Source: Bradyrhizobium barranii subsp. barranii (lineage in GTDB: Bacteria; Pseudomonadota; Alphaproteobacteria; Rhizobiales; Xanthobacteraceae). Taken from it: a stretch of DNA of 64,000 nt. Of this stretch, positions 1 through 13,440 are shown piece by piece (position 1 is the first letter of the stretch; every line of letters begins with the position of its first letter). The DNA lies in the NCBI RefSeq assembly GCF_017565645.3, contig NZ_CP086136.1, forward strand, positions 9,593,501 to 9,657,500, written 5' to 3'. The translations under genes and the position numbers were made by a program. The notes beneath the pieces are model-generated. The model was not told where the DNA came from and did no database searches. It saw only the letters and a list, made by a program, of their open reading frames with translations.

Positions 1-300
1 CTTGTCAAAGCCGAATTGCTTCTCCAGCTTCTTGATGAAGTCAGGGTCCAGGCCCTGCGCGCCGCGATATTTCGAATTGATGGCGTCGCCACCAGCGCCC
101 AGCTGACCGGGCGCGCGCTGAGCGAAATCACCGCCGCCCGAGATGCGCGAGCTGCCGCCGGTGTCGGCGCCCGAGAGCTGCGCGATGACGCGCTCGACCG
201 GGCCGCCCGGCGCGAATTGCACGACGACGAAGGAGACGAAGAGGATCCCGAGCAGGGTCGGGATCATCAGGAGGATGCGGCGGGCGATATAGGCGCTCAT
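1..300 (-). CDS. yejB: ABC peptide transporter permease, YejB type (3' end beyond window)
   Basis: The minus strand is open from an ATG at 300 to the window edge, so only the first 100 residues are seen. The protein starts MSAYIARRILLMIPTLLGIL, a positively charged N-terminus followed by a first membrane segment, then FAPGGPVERV, typical of inner-membrane permeases of the dipeptide/oligopeptide family. The following loop, rich in Gly and Ser, ends with GLDPDFIKKLEKQFGFDK, a feature of YejB-type (microcin C importer) permeases. It begins 3 bases after the stop of the upstream binding-protein gene, so it is in the same operon. It should form the channel with YejE and the ATPase YejF, which would lie to the left of the window. 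The family call is good; the substrate is unknown. Confidence 0.8.
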   Translation of the reverse strand, partial: MSAYIARRILLMIPTLLGILFVSFVVVQFAPGGPVERVIAQLSGADTGGSSRISGGGDFAQRAPGQLGAGGDAINSKYRGAQGLDPDFIKKLEKQFGFDK

Positions 301-302
301 GA

Positions 303-2189
303 TTATTTCGCCTGCTCGAGCTTGGCCGCCTTGGCATTATCGTGCCACCAGATTTCGGGAGCGCCGACGCCGTTGGCGTAACGCGGCAGCTTCTGCGGAT
401 GAGCGAATTGGTCCCAATAAGCGAGCCGGTGCGTCTTGTTATACCATTGCGGCACCCAGTAACGGCCGGCGCGGAACAGGCGGTCGAAGGCGCGGCAGGC
501 GACGGTCAAATCCTCGCGGTTGTCGGCCGCCATGATCTTCTCGATCATGGCATCGATCGCCGGGCTGGCGACGCCCGCAAGATTGTACGAGCCCTTGGTT
601 GTCGCGACCTGCGAGGAGAAGAACGATCGCATGGCGTCGCCCGGCGTCGCCGACATGCTGAAGCGCTGGATCGTCATGTCAAAGTCGAAATCTTCCTGGC
701 GCGCCTTGTGTTGCACGGCATCGACGAGACGCACGCTCGCTTCGATACCGAGCGTGCCCAGGTTCTTGATGTAGGGCGCGTGGTGCGGCTGGAACGAAGG
801 CTCGTCCAGCAGGAACTCGATCCTGAATACCTCACCATTCGGCAGCACCCGCTTGCCATCCTTGATCGGCATGCCAGCCTCGGTCAGCAGTTGCTGGGCC
901 CTGCGCAACAAGCTGCGATCTTGGCCGGAGCCGTCCGAGATCGGAGGCGTGAACGGTGCGGCGAACACTTCGTCGGGCACTTGGCCGCGAAACGGCTCCA
1001 GCAGCTTCAGCTCTTCCGGCGACGGAGGCCCATTGCTTGCCATGAGGTCCGAGTTCTGGAACGGCGACACGGTGCGGGCATAGGCGCCGTACATGATGGT
1101 CTTGTTGGTCCATTCGAAGTCGAAGGCATTGATCAAGGCCTCGCGCACGCGCGGGTCTTTGAACTTGTCGCGTCGCGTGTTGATGAACCAGCCCTGCGCA
1201 CCGGACGGCGTGTCGTCGGGGACCACCTCCATCTTGACGCGCCCGTCCTTCACCGCCGGAAAGTCGTAGCGCGTCGCCCAGATGCGTGAGGTGAATTCCT
1301 CCCGATAGAGATAGTTCTTGCCGGTGAACCCCTCGAACGCGACATCGCGATCCCGATAGAATTCATAGCGCACGACGTCGAAATTGTAGCTGCCGCGGCA
1401 AACCGGCAGGTCGGCGGCCCACCAGTCCTTGACGCGCTCATACTCGATATAGCGGTTGACCTCGAACTTGCCGACCTTGTACGGGCCAGAGCCGAGCGGG
1501 ATATCGAGTGACGTTTCGTCGAAGGCGCGCGACGCATAATACGTTTTCGAGAAGATCGGCAGGCTCGCGACATAAAGCGGCACGTCGCGGGCGCGCCCCT
1601 TGGCGAAGGTCACAACGAGCGTCGCGTCGTCGATCGCTTCCGCACTAACCATGTCGCGCATCTGCACGATGATCAGCGGATGTCCCTTGGTCTTCAGCGA
1701 TGTCAGCGAAAACGCCGCGTCGTGGGCGGTGAGCTTGCTGCCGTCGTGGAATTTCGCCTCGGGCCGCATGGTGAAGCGATAGACCAGCCTATCAGGCGAT
1801 ATCCGCACGGATTTGGCGGCAAGGCCGTACATTCCATCAGGCTCGTCATTTGCACGCGCCATCAGCGGCACAAACGTCATGTCCATGCCTTGCGCGCCGT
1901 CACCCTTCAGGATGAAGGCGTTGAGCGAGTTGAAGGTCTGGTAGGACTGGTTGTAGGCCCGCACCGAGGGAATGAGCGAGAACGTGCCGCCCTTCGGCGC
2001 ATCGAGATTGACATAGTCGAAATGGTGGAAGTCGGCGGAATATTTGAGATCGCCGAACGCTGAGATGCCGTGCGCCTCGGTCCCCGCTTCCGATGCGCGT
2101 GCGCCGGGCAACATCAGCGCGCCGAGGGACGCACCGAGAGTGCCGCCGACACCCAAGACCAGCACATGGCGGCGTGACATCTGCGTCAT
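303..2189 (-). CDS. yejA: Peptide ABC transporter substrate-binding protein, YejA type (second of two)
   Basis: A 628-residue periplasmic binding protein of family SBP_bac_5, similar throughout to its upstream neighbour (shared blocks GDLKYSADFHHFDYVNLDAPKGG, PLGSGPYKVGKFE, DPRVREALINAFDFEWTNK). The N-terminus carries SRRHVLVLGVGGTLGASL, a twin-arginine-like or Sec signal ending near ASEA. The open frame extends further upstream, but I start at ATG 2189 because AAGGA lies 8 bases before it and the upstream gene stops 14 bases away. It would deliver peptide-like ligands to YejB/E/F. Having two complete YejA genes in one operon suggests duplication with divergent ligand range; this is inference. 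Confidence 0.85.
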   Translation of the reverse strand: MTQMSRRHVLVLGVGGTLGASLGALMLPGARASEAGTEAHGISAFGDLKYSADFHHFDYVNLDAPKGGTFSLIPSVRAYNQSYQTFNSLNAFILKGDGAQGMDMTFVPLMARANDEPDGMYGLAAKSVRISPDRLVYRFTMRPEAKFHDGSKLTAHDAAFSLTSLKTKGHPLIIVQMRDMVSAEAIDDATLVVTFAKGRARDVPLYVASLPIFSKTYYASRAFDETSLDIPLGSGPYKVGKFEVNRYIEYERVKDWWAADLPVCRGSYNFDVVRYEFYRDRDVAFEGFTGKNYLYREEFTSRIWATRYDFPAVKDGRVKMEVVPDDTPSGAQGWFINTRRDKFKDPRVREALINAFDFEWTNKTIMYGAYARTVSPFQNSDLMASNGPPSPEELKLLEPFRGQVPDEVFAAPFTPPISDGSGQDRSLLRRAQQLLTEAGMPIKDGKRVLPNGEVFRIEFLLDEPSFQPHHAPYIKNLGTLGIEASVRLVDAVQHKARQEDFDFDMTIQRFSMSATPGDAMRSFFSSQVATTKGSYNLAGVASPAIDAMIEKIMAADNREDLTVACRAFDRLFRAGRYWVPQWYNKTHRLAYWDQFAHPQKLPRYANGVGAPEIWWHDNAKAAKLEQAK

Positions 2190-2203
2190 GCGGGGGATGT
2201 CCT

Positions 2204-4105
2204 TCACGACTTCTTTGCGATCCGTGCCGCCTTGTCTGCGTCGTACCACCAGATGAACGGGAAGCCGGACTGACCGTATTTGGGCAATTCCGCCGGCCGG
2301 CCGAAGCGATCCCAGCGCGCGGTGCGTATCTTCGAATAGGTCCATTGCGGAACGACGTAGTTATTCCACAGCAGCACGCGGTCGAGCGCTTTGGTTGCCG
2401 CGACGAGATCGTCGCGACCCGTGGCGTAGATCAGCCGCTCGATCAGCTTGTCGACCGCCGGATTCTTGATGCCGGCAATATTGCGCGACCCCGCGATGTC
2501 GGCCGTCTTGGACGACCAGAACTCGCGCTGCTCGTTGCCGGGCGACTGCGACTCGCCCCATGAGTTGGTGACGACGTCGAAATCCCAGTCCCGAGTCCTG
2601 TTCTCGTATTGAGTCGGGTCGACCGTGCGCACGCTGACCGCGATGCCGAGCCGTTCCAGAGACGGCTTGTAGAATAGCGTGACCCGCTCGAAGCTCGGAT
2701 CCTGATTCAGCAGCTCCAGGGTGAACTGCGCACCGGTCTTGACGTCGACCAGCTTGCGGTCGCGCACCTCGTAACCGGCCTCCTTGAACAGGCGCAGCGC
2801 CTCGCGAAGATTGTCGCGCACGGCTTCCGGACTGCCGCCGACCGGATTGGTGTAGGGCGTCGTGAACACTTCCGGCGGGACCTCGGCGCGGACGGTCTCG
2901 AGGATCTCGAGCTCCTTGCCTTGCGGCAACCCGGTCGCCATGAGCTCGTCGATACCGTCGAAATAGCTGCTGACGCGCTTGTACTGACCGTAGAAGATCT
3001 GCTTGTTCATCTCCTCGAAGTCGAACGCATAGTTGAGCGCGCGACGGACGCGAGGATCTTTGAATTTGGCGCGGCGCAGGTTCGGCACGAAAGCCTGCAT
3101 CACACCCGAGCTGCGATTGGCGAACTCCTCGAGGATCACCCGCTTTTCGGTCACGGCCGGGAAGTCGTAGGCTGTCGCCCAGTTCTTCGCACTGTTCTCG
3201 GTGCGCCAGTCCACCTGATCGGCCTTGAAAGCCTCGATCGCCACGGTGGCATCGCGGAAATACTCGTAGCGCATCTCGTCGAAATTGTTGCGGCCCACAT
3301 TGGTGGCGAAATCGCGCCCCCAATAATCCTTGACGCGCTCCAGCGCGATCGACCGTCCCGCCACGAATTCCTTGACCTTGTAGGGGCCGGAACCGAGCGG
3401 TGTTTCGAGCGTGGTCGCGGAGACATCGCGCTTACGGCCCTGCGCGTCGGTCCCCTCCCACCAATGCTTCGGCAAAACCGTGAGCTGCCCGACGATCTGC
3501 GGCAGCTCGCGGTTGCCGGGTGCGTCGAACACGAACTTCACCTCGCGCTCACCGACCTTCTCGGCCTTCACCACATGGCTGTAATAGGCCGAGTACATCG
3601 GGTGATGCTTCTTGAAGGCATCCAGCGAGAAGATCACGTCGTCCGCAGTGACCGGCTTGCCGTCATGCCATTTGGCCTGCGGCCGCAAACGATAAGTGAC
3701 GAAGGAAAAGTCGGCCGGGTGGCTGACGGCCTCGGCCAGCGCGCCGTATTCGGTCGAGACTTCGTCGAGCGAGGGCGTCGTGAGGGATTCGTAGATGAAC
3801 GCGACGGCACCGGCGACCTGCCCCTTCACCCCCGCCACCACGATATTGAAATTATCGAAGGTGCCGACGGCGATCTGGCGCGCGACACCGCCTTTGGGCG
3901 CTTCCGGATTGACGTAATCGAAGCGCTTGAAGTCGGCGGGATATTTGACCTGTCCGAACAGCGACAGCGCGTGGCGCCAGGGCGCCTCACTGGCGGATTG
4001 CGCCGCGGCCGTGCCGATGACGGGAAGGCCCCCTACGGAACCGAGGGCGGGGAGCGCTACGGCGGCAGTGCCGGTGAGCAGGAGATCGCGTCGGGTAATG
4101 GCCAA
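2204..4105 (-). CDS. yejA: Peptide ABC transporter substrate-binding protein, YejA type (first of two)
   Basis: A 633-residue SBP_bac_5 protein. The start is a TTG at 4105, preceded by AGGA at a spacing of 8; no ATG fits. The N-terminus MAITRRDLLLTGTAAVALPA is a twin-arginine type signal, so the protein probably reaches the periplasm folded. Blocks typical of YejA are seen: LFGQVKYPADFKRFDYVNPEAPKGG near the mature N-terminus and QWTYSKIRTARWDRFG near the C-terminus. It is the first gene of the operon and is followed by a paralogue and a YejB permease. Members of this family take up microcin C-like peptides and other oligopeptides; the ligand here cannot be read from sequence. Confidence 0.87.
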   Translation of the reverse strand: MAITRRDLLLTGTAAVALPALGSVGGLPVIGTAAAQSASEAPWRHALSLFGQVKYPADFKRFDYVNPEAPKGGVARQIAVGTFDNFNIVVAGVKGQVAGAVAFIYESLTTPSLDEVSTEYGALAEAVSHPADFSFVTYRLRPQAKWHDGKPVTADDVIFSLDAFKKHHPMYSAYYSHVVKAEKVGEREVKFVFDAPGNRELPQIVGQLTVLPKHWWEGTDAQGRKRDVSATTLETPLGSGPYKVKEFVAGRSIALERVKDYWGRDFATNVGRNNFDEMRYEYFRDATVAIEAFKADQVDWRTENSAKNWATAYDFPAVTEKRVILEEFANRSSGVMQAFVPNLRRAKFKDPRVRRALNYAFDFEEMNKQIFYGQYKRVSSYFDGIDELMATGLPQGKELEILETVRAEVPPEVFTTPYTNPVGGSPEAVRDNLREALRLFKEAGYEVRDRKLVDVKTGAQFTLELLNQDPSFERVTLFYKPSLERLGIAVSVRTVDPTQYENRTRDWDFDVVTNSWGESQSPGNEQREFWSSKTADIAGSRNIAGIKNPAVDKLIERLIYATGRDDLVAATKALDRVLLWNNYVVPQWTYSKIRTARWDRFGRPAELPKYGQSGFPFIWWYDADKAARIAKKS

Positions 4106-4266
4106 ATCAACATTCCTGGTCTTGAAGGAGGTTACCCCTTTAAGTGCTCAATATAGGCGAGGTTTCGACGGAATATGTTGCTTTTTCCTCATGTTGGAAG
4201 CCCGGGCAGCCTGTCGGATGCGGCCAAACGCCCCGATAAACTCACCGCGAGGCCCGGATAAGCGAA

Positions 4267-4290
4267 CGGCCAGGCTTTTCAGCCTGGCCG
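4267..4290. terminator. Perfect hairpin between yejA and cycM
   Basis: CGGCCAGGC and GCCTGGCCG form a 9-bp perfect stem around a 6-base loop, 27 bases after the stop of cycM. No strong T-run follows on either strand, so it may be a weak terminator of cycM or an mRNA-stabilising hairpin. Confidence 0.4.
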
Positions 4291-4317
4291 CACATTCAAG
4301 ATCGGTTTTTGACGGCC

Positions 4318-4872
4318 TTACTTCGACGCCGTCGGGATCGGCTGAGGATGCTCTGACAGCGAATTCAGATAGGCGATGACGTCGGCGCGCTCGGAGTCCT
4401 TCGGGATGCCGGCGAAGCCCATCGCGGTGCCCGGGATGAAGCCCTTCGGGTTGGCAATGAACTTGTTGAGGTCGTCGAACGACCAGGTACCGCCCTTGGC
4501 CTTCATGGCGGCCGAGAAGTTGAAGCCGTTGCGGCCCTCGCCCCTGGCTTCGCCGACGACGCCATAGAGGTTCGGACCGACGCGATTCGGGCCGCCCTTC
4601 TCGAAGGTGTGGCAGGCGCCGCACTTCTTGGCGGCCGCCGCGCCCTTCTCGACGGAGGCGGTCTGGAGCAGCTTTTCGATCGGCTCGGAGGCCGCGGCAG
4701 CAGCGCCGCCTTCCTTGCCGTGGGCGGCGTCTTCCTTCACGGCAATCTCGAAACCCGGCTTCGCCAGCGGCTTCGGCGTGAACAGCGCCTGGGCGGCGAA
4801 GCTCGTCACCAGCAGGATGAGACAGGTGCCCAGCACGGCACCGAGAATCTTATTGAGTTCGAAAGAGTCCAT
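4318..4872 (-). CDS. cycM: Membrane-anchored cytochrome c (CycM type)
   Basis: Encodes 184 residues, the length known for CycM of Bradyrhizobium. Residues 9-30 form one uncleaved N-terminal membrane anchor; an Ala/Glu-rich linker follows, then a class I cytochrome c domain with the haem-binding CGACH at 84-88 and the likely axial Met at 151 in IPGTAMGFAG. In the family it carries electrons in the periplasm from the bc1 complex to the aa3-type oxidase. The open frame continues upstream to 5340, but that part overlaps kdsB on the other strand and has no cytochrome features, so ATG 4872 is chosen. It is divergent from kdsB. Confidence 0.93.
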   Translation of the reverse strand: MDSFELNKILGAVLGTCLILLVTSFAAQALFTPKPLAKPGFEIAVKEDAAHGKEGGAAAAASEPIEKLLQTASVEKGAAAAKKCGACHTFEKGGPNRVGPNLYGVVGEARGEGRNGFNFSAAMKAKGGTWSFDDLNKFIANPKGFIPGTAMGFAGIPKDSERADVIAYLNSLSEHPQPIPTASK

Positions 4873-5091
4873 TTCCGGCCAGGCCCCACACCACAGTAAG
4901 GAAATAGCGGCCGAGCGGCCGCCAGGACGAGCCTCGGGAGAATCAAACGTTCCTTGTTGTTTCCCCGAGTTTTGCCATTGAGATATCGGTTTGCCCGGGG
5001 TCTGGCAACCCGTATAAGCGACCCGGCTTTCAGCCCGTCCCCACCCCATTTCTCGACGCGGAAAACCTCTCGTTTCCAGGCCCTTGACCCG

Positions 5092-5832
5092 ATGATCGAT
5101 CCCCGCATCCTGGTGCTGATCCCGGCCCGCATGGCCGCCACCCGCCTGCCCGGCAAGCCGCTCGCAGACATCGCGGGCCTGCCGATGATTGTGCACGTGA
5201 TGCGGCGGGCAGAGGCCGCCGGCATCGGCCGGGTCGCGGTCGCGACCGATACGGACGAGATCGCCTCCGTGGTCACCGCCCATGGCGGCGAAGCCGTGAT
5301 GACCCGCCCGGAGCACCCCTCTGGCTCGGACCGCATCCACGAGGCGATGCAGAAGCTCGATCCCTCAGGCAAGGCCGAGATCGTGGTCAATCTCCAGGGC
5401 GATTTCCCGACCATCACGATCGACAACATCCGCGAGGTGCTGTCGCCGCTGCAAGATCCGGCCGTGGACATCGCGACACTGGCCTCGCAGATCCATACCG
5501 AGGAGGAGGACCTCGCGCCGAGCGTGGTAAAGGCGATCGGAACCTCGCTCGGCGGGAAACGCATGCGCGCACTTTATTTCACCCGCGCGACCGCTCCGAC
5601 CGGCGACGGACCGCGCTACCACCATATCGGCCTCTACGCCTATCGCCGCGCCGCGCTGGAACGCTACGTCTCGCTGCCGCCATCCCCGCTGGAATTGCAG
5701 GAGAAGCTCGAGCAGCTCCGGGCGCTGGAGGCCGGGATGCGGATCGACTTCACCATCGTCGACACCGTGCCCCGCGGGGTCGATACGCCGGCGGACCTCG
5801 AGACCGCCCGCAGCATCCTTTCCAAATCCTGA
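5092..5832 (+). CDS. kdsB: 3-deoxy-manno-octulosonate cytidylyltransferase (CMP-KDO synthetase)
   Basis: The 246-residue product activates KDO with CTP for lipopolysaccharide inner-core synthesis in the cytosol. The N-terminal nucleotide-binding motif [18 protein letters not shown] (residues about 10-27) and NLQGDFPTI (about 98-106) are diagnostic; most relatives have GDEP where this has GDFP. The length matches the family. The frame extends upstream to 4954, but ATG 5092 gives the conserved N-terminus [13 protein letters not shown]. pheA follows after 21 bases and is probably co-transcribed. Confidence 0.95.
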   Translation: MIDPRILVLIPARMAATRLPGKPLADIAGLPMIVHVMRRAEAAGIGRVAVATDTDEIASVVTAHGGEAVMTRPEHPSGSDRIHEAMQKLDPSGKAEIVVNLQGDFPTITIDNIREVLSPLQDPAVDIATLASQIHTEEEDLAPSVVKAIGTSLGGKRMRALYFTRATAPTGDGPRYHHIGLYAYRRAALERYVSLPPSPLELQEKLEQLRALEAGMRIDFTIVDTVPRGVDTPADLETARSILSKS

Positions 5833-5853
5833 GCCGCTGTTACAAGGCCGATC

Positions 5854-6714
5854 ATGAGCAAGCTGAAAATCGCATTCCAGGGCGAACCTGGGGCAAATTC
5901 CCACATCGCCATCGTCGAGGCCTATCCCGACGCCGAGCCGATGCCCTGCGCCACCTTCGAGGACGCGCTGTCGGCGATCTCGTCGGGCGAGGCCGATCTC
6001 GGCATGATCCCGATCGAGAATTCGGTCGCGGGGCGCGTCGCCGACATCCATCATCTGCTGCCGGCCTCCGGCCTCTTCATCATCGGCGAATGGTTTCTAC
6101 CGGTCCGCCATCAGCTGATGGCGGTGAAGGGGACCAAGCTCGAGGACATCAAGACCGTCGAGAGCCACGTGCATGCGCTCGGCCAGTGCCGGCGCATCAT
6201 CCGCAAGCTCGGCATCAAGCCGATCGTGCACGCCGACACCGCCGGCAGCGCCCGCGACATTTCCGAGCGCAACGACAAGGCCGTTGCCGCGATCGCCTCG
6301 CGGCTTGCGGCAAAGATCTACGGCCTCGACATCCTGGCCGAGGACATCGAGGACGAGGCGCACAACACCACGCGCTTCGTGGTGCTGGCGCGCGAGCCGA
6401 AATGGGCGACGCAGGGCTCGGGGCCGCTGGTCACGACTTTTGTATTTCGCGTGCGCAACTTGCCGGCCGCGCTCTACAAGGCGCTCGGCGGCTTTGCCAC
6501 CAACGGCGTCAACATGACCAAGCTCGAAAGCTACATGGTCGACGGCAATTTCTTCGCCACGCAGTTTTATGCGGACGTCGACGGCCACCCTGAAGACAAG
6601 GGACTGGCGTTCGCGATCGAGGAGCTGAAATTCTTCTCGCGCGAATTCCGCATCGTCGGCGTGTATCCGGGACACCCCTTCCGCGCGACGTTCAGCGAAA
6701 CGCAACAGGATTGA
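5854..6714 (+). CDS. pheA: Prephenate dehydratase
   Basis: A 286-residue monofunctional prephenate dehydratase that makes phenylpyruvate in phenylalanine synthesis. The N-terminal IAFQGEPGANSHIA and the catalytic Thr in NTTRF (Thr173-Arg174-Phe175) define the dehydratase domain. A C-terminal ACT domain with KLESYMVDG (223-231), corresponding to the phenylalanine-binding ESRP region, points to feedback inhibition by phenylalanine. There is no chorismate mutase domain, as is usual in alphaproteobacteria. It sits 21 bases behind kdsB. Confidence 0.95.
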   Translation: MSKLKIAFQGEPGANSHIAIVEAYPDAEPMPCATFEDALSAISSGEADLGMIPIENSVAGRVADIHHLLPASGLFIIGEWFLPVRHQLMAVKGTKLEDIKTVESHVHALGQCRRIIRKLGIKPIVHADTAGSARDISERNDKAVAAIASRLAAKIYGLDILAEDIEDEAHNTTRFVVLAREPKWATQGSGPLVTTFVFRVRNLPAALYKALGGFATNGVNMTKLESYMVDGNFFATQFYADVDGHPEDKGLAFAIEELKFFSREFRIVGVYPGHPFRATFSETQQD

Positions 6715-6718
6715 TTGC

Positions 6719-6830
6719 GTGTCCTGGACGCGCGAAGCGCGAGCCGGCGACCCAGGGGCCACGATACCCGGAGCGCGATGGGCCCCGGCTCTGCAGCGCA
6801 CCGCTTCGCGCTGCGCCGCGTCCGGGGCAC
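6719..6830. repeat. Palindromic intergenic repeat, GTGTCC..GGACGC family
   Basis: Arms GTGTCCTGGACGC (6719-6731) and GCGTCCGGGGCAC (6818-6830) are inverted copies with two differences, enclosing GC-rich sub-hairpins. A second member of the same family lies at 51481-51621. It sits between two convergent genes (pheA and the flavin oxidoreductase) and may end transcription from both sides. Confidence 0.75.
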
Positions 6831-6837
6831 GAGAGCT

Positions 6838-7851
6838 TTACGCGGCCGCTTTCAGCCCGAACGCCTCCGCCAGCAGCGAATACGACTTCTTACGCGCGTC
6901 GTGGTCGTACACGGCCGTAATCACCATCAACTCGTCCGGCTTGCTCGCATCGATCAACGGCTGCAGTTTCTTCTGCACCGTCGCCGGATTGCCGACGAAG
7001 AGGCGCGAACGGTTGCGCGAGATCGAAATGCGCTCGGCGTCCGTATAGGGATAGGCCAGCGCCTCCTCGACACTCGGCAGCGGCAGATATTGCCCGCGGT
7101 CGCGGCGCAGGCGGTTGAGATCGAACGAGGTGGCGAGCTTTTCGGCCTCCTCATCCGTGTCGGCCGTGATGACGGCGACGGCGAGGATCGCGCGCGGGCT
7201 CGCGCTCCAGGCCGAGGGCTGGAAACGGTTGCGGTAATGCACCATCGCATCGATCGCGTCATGGGATGCGAAATGATGGGCGAAGGCGAAACCCATGCCG
7301 ACCTGCGCGGCGAGCTCCGAGGAATAATCGCTGGAGCCGAGCAGCCAGATCGGCGGCAGCTTGGTGTCGTCGGGCATCGCGACCACGTTGTTGTAGGGGT
7401 GCCCTGCGGGAAATTCGCGGGTCTCCCACAGAATCAGTTCGTGCAGCCGCTCCAGGAAGTCGTCGCCCTCGCGGCGGTCGAGCCGGCTGCGCAGTGCGTA
7501 GGCGGTCGCGCCGTCGGTGCCGGGGGCGCGGCCGAGACCGAGATCGATGCGGCCGGGAAACAGCGCCTCCAGCATCTTGAAGCGCTCGGCCACCACGAGC
7601 GGGGCGTGGTTGGGCAGCATCACCCCGCCGGAGCCGACGCGGATGTGCTTCGTCACCGCCGCGATCTGCCCGATCATCAGGTCGGGCGCCGGGCTCGCCA
7701 CCGAGGCGAGGTTGTGATGCTCGGCGAGCCAGTAGCGGACATAGCCAAGCCCATCGACATGGCGCGCCAGATCGATGCTGTTGCGCAGCGCCGCGGCGGG
7801 TTTTGTACCTGTGGTGACGACGGAGAGGTCGAGGACTGAGAGCGGGATCAT
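6838..7851 (-). CDS. LLM-class flavin-dependent oxidoreductase
   Basis: A 337-residue bacterial luciferase-like monooxygenase (TIM barrel using reduced FMN). Typical features are [16 protein letters not shown] at the N-terminus, [10 protein letters not shown] (about 40-49), [14 protein letters not shown] (about 72-85) and the [11 protein letters not shown] loop (about 104-114). It resembles the YhbW/MsnO8 subgroup. No substrate can be inferred from neighbours. It is convergent with pheA and divergent from metF. Confidence 0.88.
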   Translation of the reverse strand: MIPLSVLDLSVVTTGTKPAAALRNSIDLARHVDGLGYVRYWLAEHHNLASVASPAPDLMIGQIAAVTKHIRVGSGGVMLPNHAPLVVAERFKMLEALFPGRIDLGLGRAPGTDGATAYALRSRLDRREGDDFLERLHELILWETREFPAGHPYNNVVAMPDDTKLPPIWLLGSSDYSSELAAQVGMGFAFAHHFASHDAIDAMVHYRNRFQPSAWSASPRAILAVAVITADTDEEAEKLATSFDLNRLRRDRGQYLPLPSVEEALAYPYTDAERISISRNRSRLFVGNPATVQKKLQPLIDASKPDELMVITAVYDHDARKKSYSLLAEAFGLKAAA

Positions 7852-8250
7852 GGCGCGCTAAGGTAGTGAAGGCCGGCGCGGCGGCAATGGGCAGACTGCG
7901 CAGGTCTGGCGTGTGCAGGCAGCGAGCCCGCACGGCAAGGCTGGTTGAGGTGATGGGACAAGATTTGGTGCAGCAACACCATCTTCACACTGCCCACACC
8001 CCTTATTTGCTCCTGCTCGCCGCCAAAACAGCTACAATTTATTGATTTATATAATATTTTGTCAAATCTACGCACTTCCCACTCACACCCTCATCCGTTC
8101 AATATTTCCACCGTTACCGGTGAAAGTGGGCCACTTCCCATCACCGATGGGCTGTCGAGTGCGACCGCTTTGGCTTATCTTGCCCACATCCAATCGAGAC
8201 CTGACTGCCGGCCGCCGAAAGCCGGACGAGCCCCTGGAGTGAGTGGTGCG
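7852..8250 (+). promoter_or_regulatory. Intergenic leader of metF-metH with AT-rich promoter region
   Basis: No coding gene is supported here. 8029-8075 is strikingly AT-rich for this genome and contains a consensus TATAAT at 8050-8055 on the plus strand, though no good -35 box lies 17 bases upstream. From there about 190 bases of leader precede the metF ATG, with a small hairpin (CCCAT..ATGGG, about 8136-8150). No SAM-II-type riboswitch pattern was recognised. Confidence 0.35.
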
Positions 8251-9192
8251 ATGACTGATCTGACGACGCCTGCCCGAGCCGAAGGGCAAGACGGGCACCT
8301 CCAAACCGGGCACCTCTCCTCGAAGCGGCCTGCGATCTCCTTCGAGTTCTTTCCGCCCAAGACGGAAGAGATGGAGCGCAATCTCTGGGAGACCATCAAC
8401 CGGCTCGCCCCGCTCGACCCGAAATTCGTCTCCGTGACCTATGGGGCCGGCGGCTCGACCCGCGAGCGCACCCATTCGACCATCACCCGCATCCTCAAGG
8501 AAACCGCGCTGCTGCCGGCCGCGCATTTGACCTGCGTCGGCGCCTCGCGCGGGGAGATCGACGAGATCGTCGACCGCTATCACGAGGTCGGCGTCCGCCA
8601 CATCGTCGGCCTGCGCGGCGATCCCGCCGGCGGCATCGGCACGCCCTATTCCAGCCATCCCGACGGCTACCAGAGTTCTGCCGACCTCGTTGCGGGCATC
8701 AAGAAGCGGCACGGCGACATCGAAGTGTCCGTGTCCGCCTATCCCGAGAAGCACCCTGAAGCGCGCGACTTCGACGCCGACATCGACACGCTGAAGGCCA
8801 AGGTCGATGCGGGTGCGACGCGCGCGATCACGCAGGTGTTCTTCGATAACGACCTCTACTTCCGCTACCTCGACCGCGTCCGTGCCCGGGGCATCGACAT
8901 CCCGATCGTGCCCGGCATCATGCCCATGCACAACTTCAAGCAGGCCCGCAATTTCGTCACCCGCGCCGGCACCTCCGTGCCGAATTGGCTGGCGGAGAAA
9001 TTCGACGGCCTCGACGACGACGCCGAGACCCGCAAGCTGGTGGCAGCGACCGTTGCAGCCGGCCAGGTGCAGAAGCTGGCCAAGCGCGGCGTCGACACCT
9101 TCCATTTCTACACCATGAACCGCGCCGATCTCGTGTTCGCGATCAGCCATTTGCTCGGCATCCGCGCCAAGAGCGCGCAGAAGGCGGCGTAA
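8251..9192 (+). CDS. metF: Methylenetetrahydrofolate reductase
   Basis: A 313-residue FAD enzyme that makes 5-methyl-THF, the methyl donor for the MetH encoded 7 bases downstream. Conserved motifs are [14 protein letters not shown] (catalytic Glu32), [28 protein letters not shown] and [12 protein letters not shown]. The frame is open upstream to 8059, but that part has no family features; ATG 8251 has GGAG 14 bases upstream and gives about 25 extra N-terminal residues compared with E. coli, a common length in rhizobia. Confidence 0.95.
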   Translation: MTDLTTPARAEGQDGHLQTGHLSSKRPAISFEFFPPKTEEMERNLWETINRLAPLDPKFVSVTYGAGGSTRERTHSTITRILKETALLPAAHLTCVGASRGEIDEIVDRYHEVGVRHIVGLRGDPAGGIGTPYSSHPDGYQSSADLVAGIKKRHGDIEVSVSAYPEKHPEARDFDADIDTLKAKVDAGATRAITQVFFDNDLYFRYLDRVRARGIDIPIVPGIMPMHNFKQARNFVTRAGTSVPNWLAEKFDGLDDDAETRKLVAATVAAGQVQKLAKRGVDTFHFYTMNRADLVFAISHLLGIRAKSAQKAA

Positions 9193-9199
9193 GAAGACA

Positions 9200-13048
<3,849 letters not shown>

Positions 13049-13222
13049 GCCCGCCTTCGCTTCCCAAGACTAAAAAGTGAAAAACAACCCCATGTACAGT
13101 AGAGGTGGGGTTGAAAGGGTTGAGAAATTTCGGTCTTGCCGAAACGGCTTGCTCCGTCGGGCAAAACACCGGTAATATTCCATCATCGCCTGCCGTGCCG
13201 ATCGATGCCACACGCGCGTCCC

Positions 13223-13375
13223 CATCCTCCCCTGGAGGGGGATTTCGCATGCAGCGAACCGGGAATGCGGACCGAGGTGGGTGACGGTCTCTCCGCGCGA
13301 ACACTACCCGTGTTGAGAGGTCACCCCACCCCGCTCGCGCTTCGCGCGAACGACCCTCCCCCTCCAGGGGAGGGT
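13223..13375. repeat. Palindromic repeat pair, CTCCCCTGGAGGGGGAGG family
   Basis: A partial copy (13223-13246, CATCCTCCCCTGGAGGGGGA) faces an inverted full copy (13321-13375, TCACCCCACCCCGCTCGCGC through AGGGGAGGGT). The same unit occurs at 21501-21556, 21636-21692 and 22113-22172 around the DUF559 gene. Confidence 0.8.
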
Positions 13376-13401
13376 AGAGACCTCACTCATTCGGCAGCGC
13401 C

Positions 13402-13440
13402 GGCTGCACGATCTCCCTGGACGGCGCCTGCGCCTCGCAA
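13402..13440. repeat. Left copy of 38-bp imperfect direct repeat (GST 3'-end sequence)
   Basis: GGCTGCACGATCTCCC, a 3-base variable step, ACGGCGCC, one variable base, then GCGCCTCGCA. It is repeated in the same orientation at 14559-14597, inside the GST gene, with about five differences. In the GST reading frame both copies encode CEA.AP..EIVQP. The left copy reaches a natural stop a few codons later (PALPNE then stop). Confidence 0.7.

Noticed and set aside
303..2345. Long N-terminal extension of the second YejA frame to 2345
   Set aside because: The extra 52 codons overlap the end of the upstream gene and lack signal-peptide character; ATG 2189 has a good ribosome site.
4873..5340. Extended cytochrome frame up to 5340
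   Set aside because: It is antisense to kdsB and carries no cytochrome or targeting features.
8100..8230. Possible cobalamin riboswitch before metF-metH (GGTGAAAGTGGG and GAGACCTGAC, B12-box-like)
   Set aside because: The two patches are only about 75 bases apart, too short for the known class, and the other conserved core segments were not found. A covariance-model search (Rfam cobalamin and SAM families) would decide.
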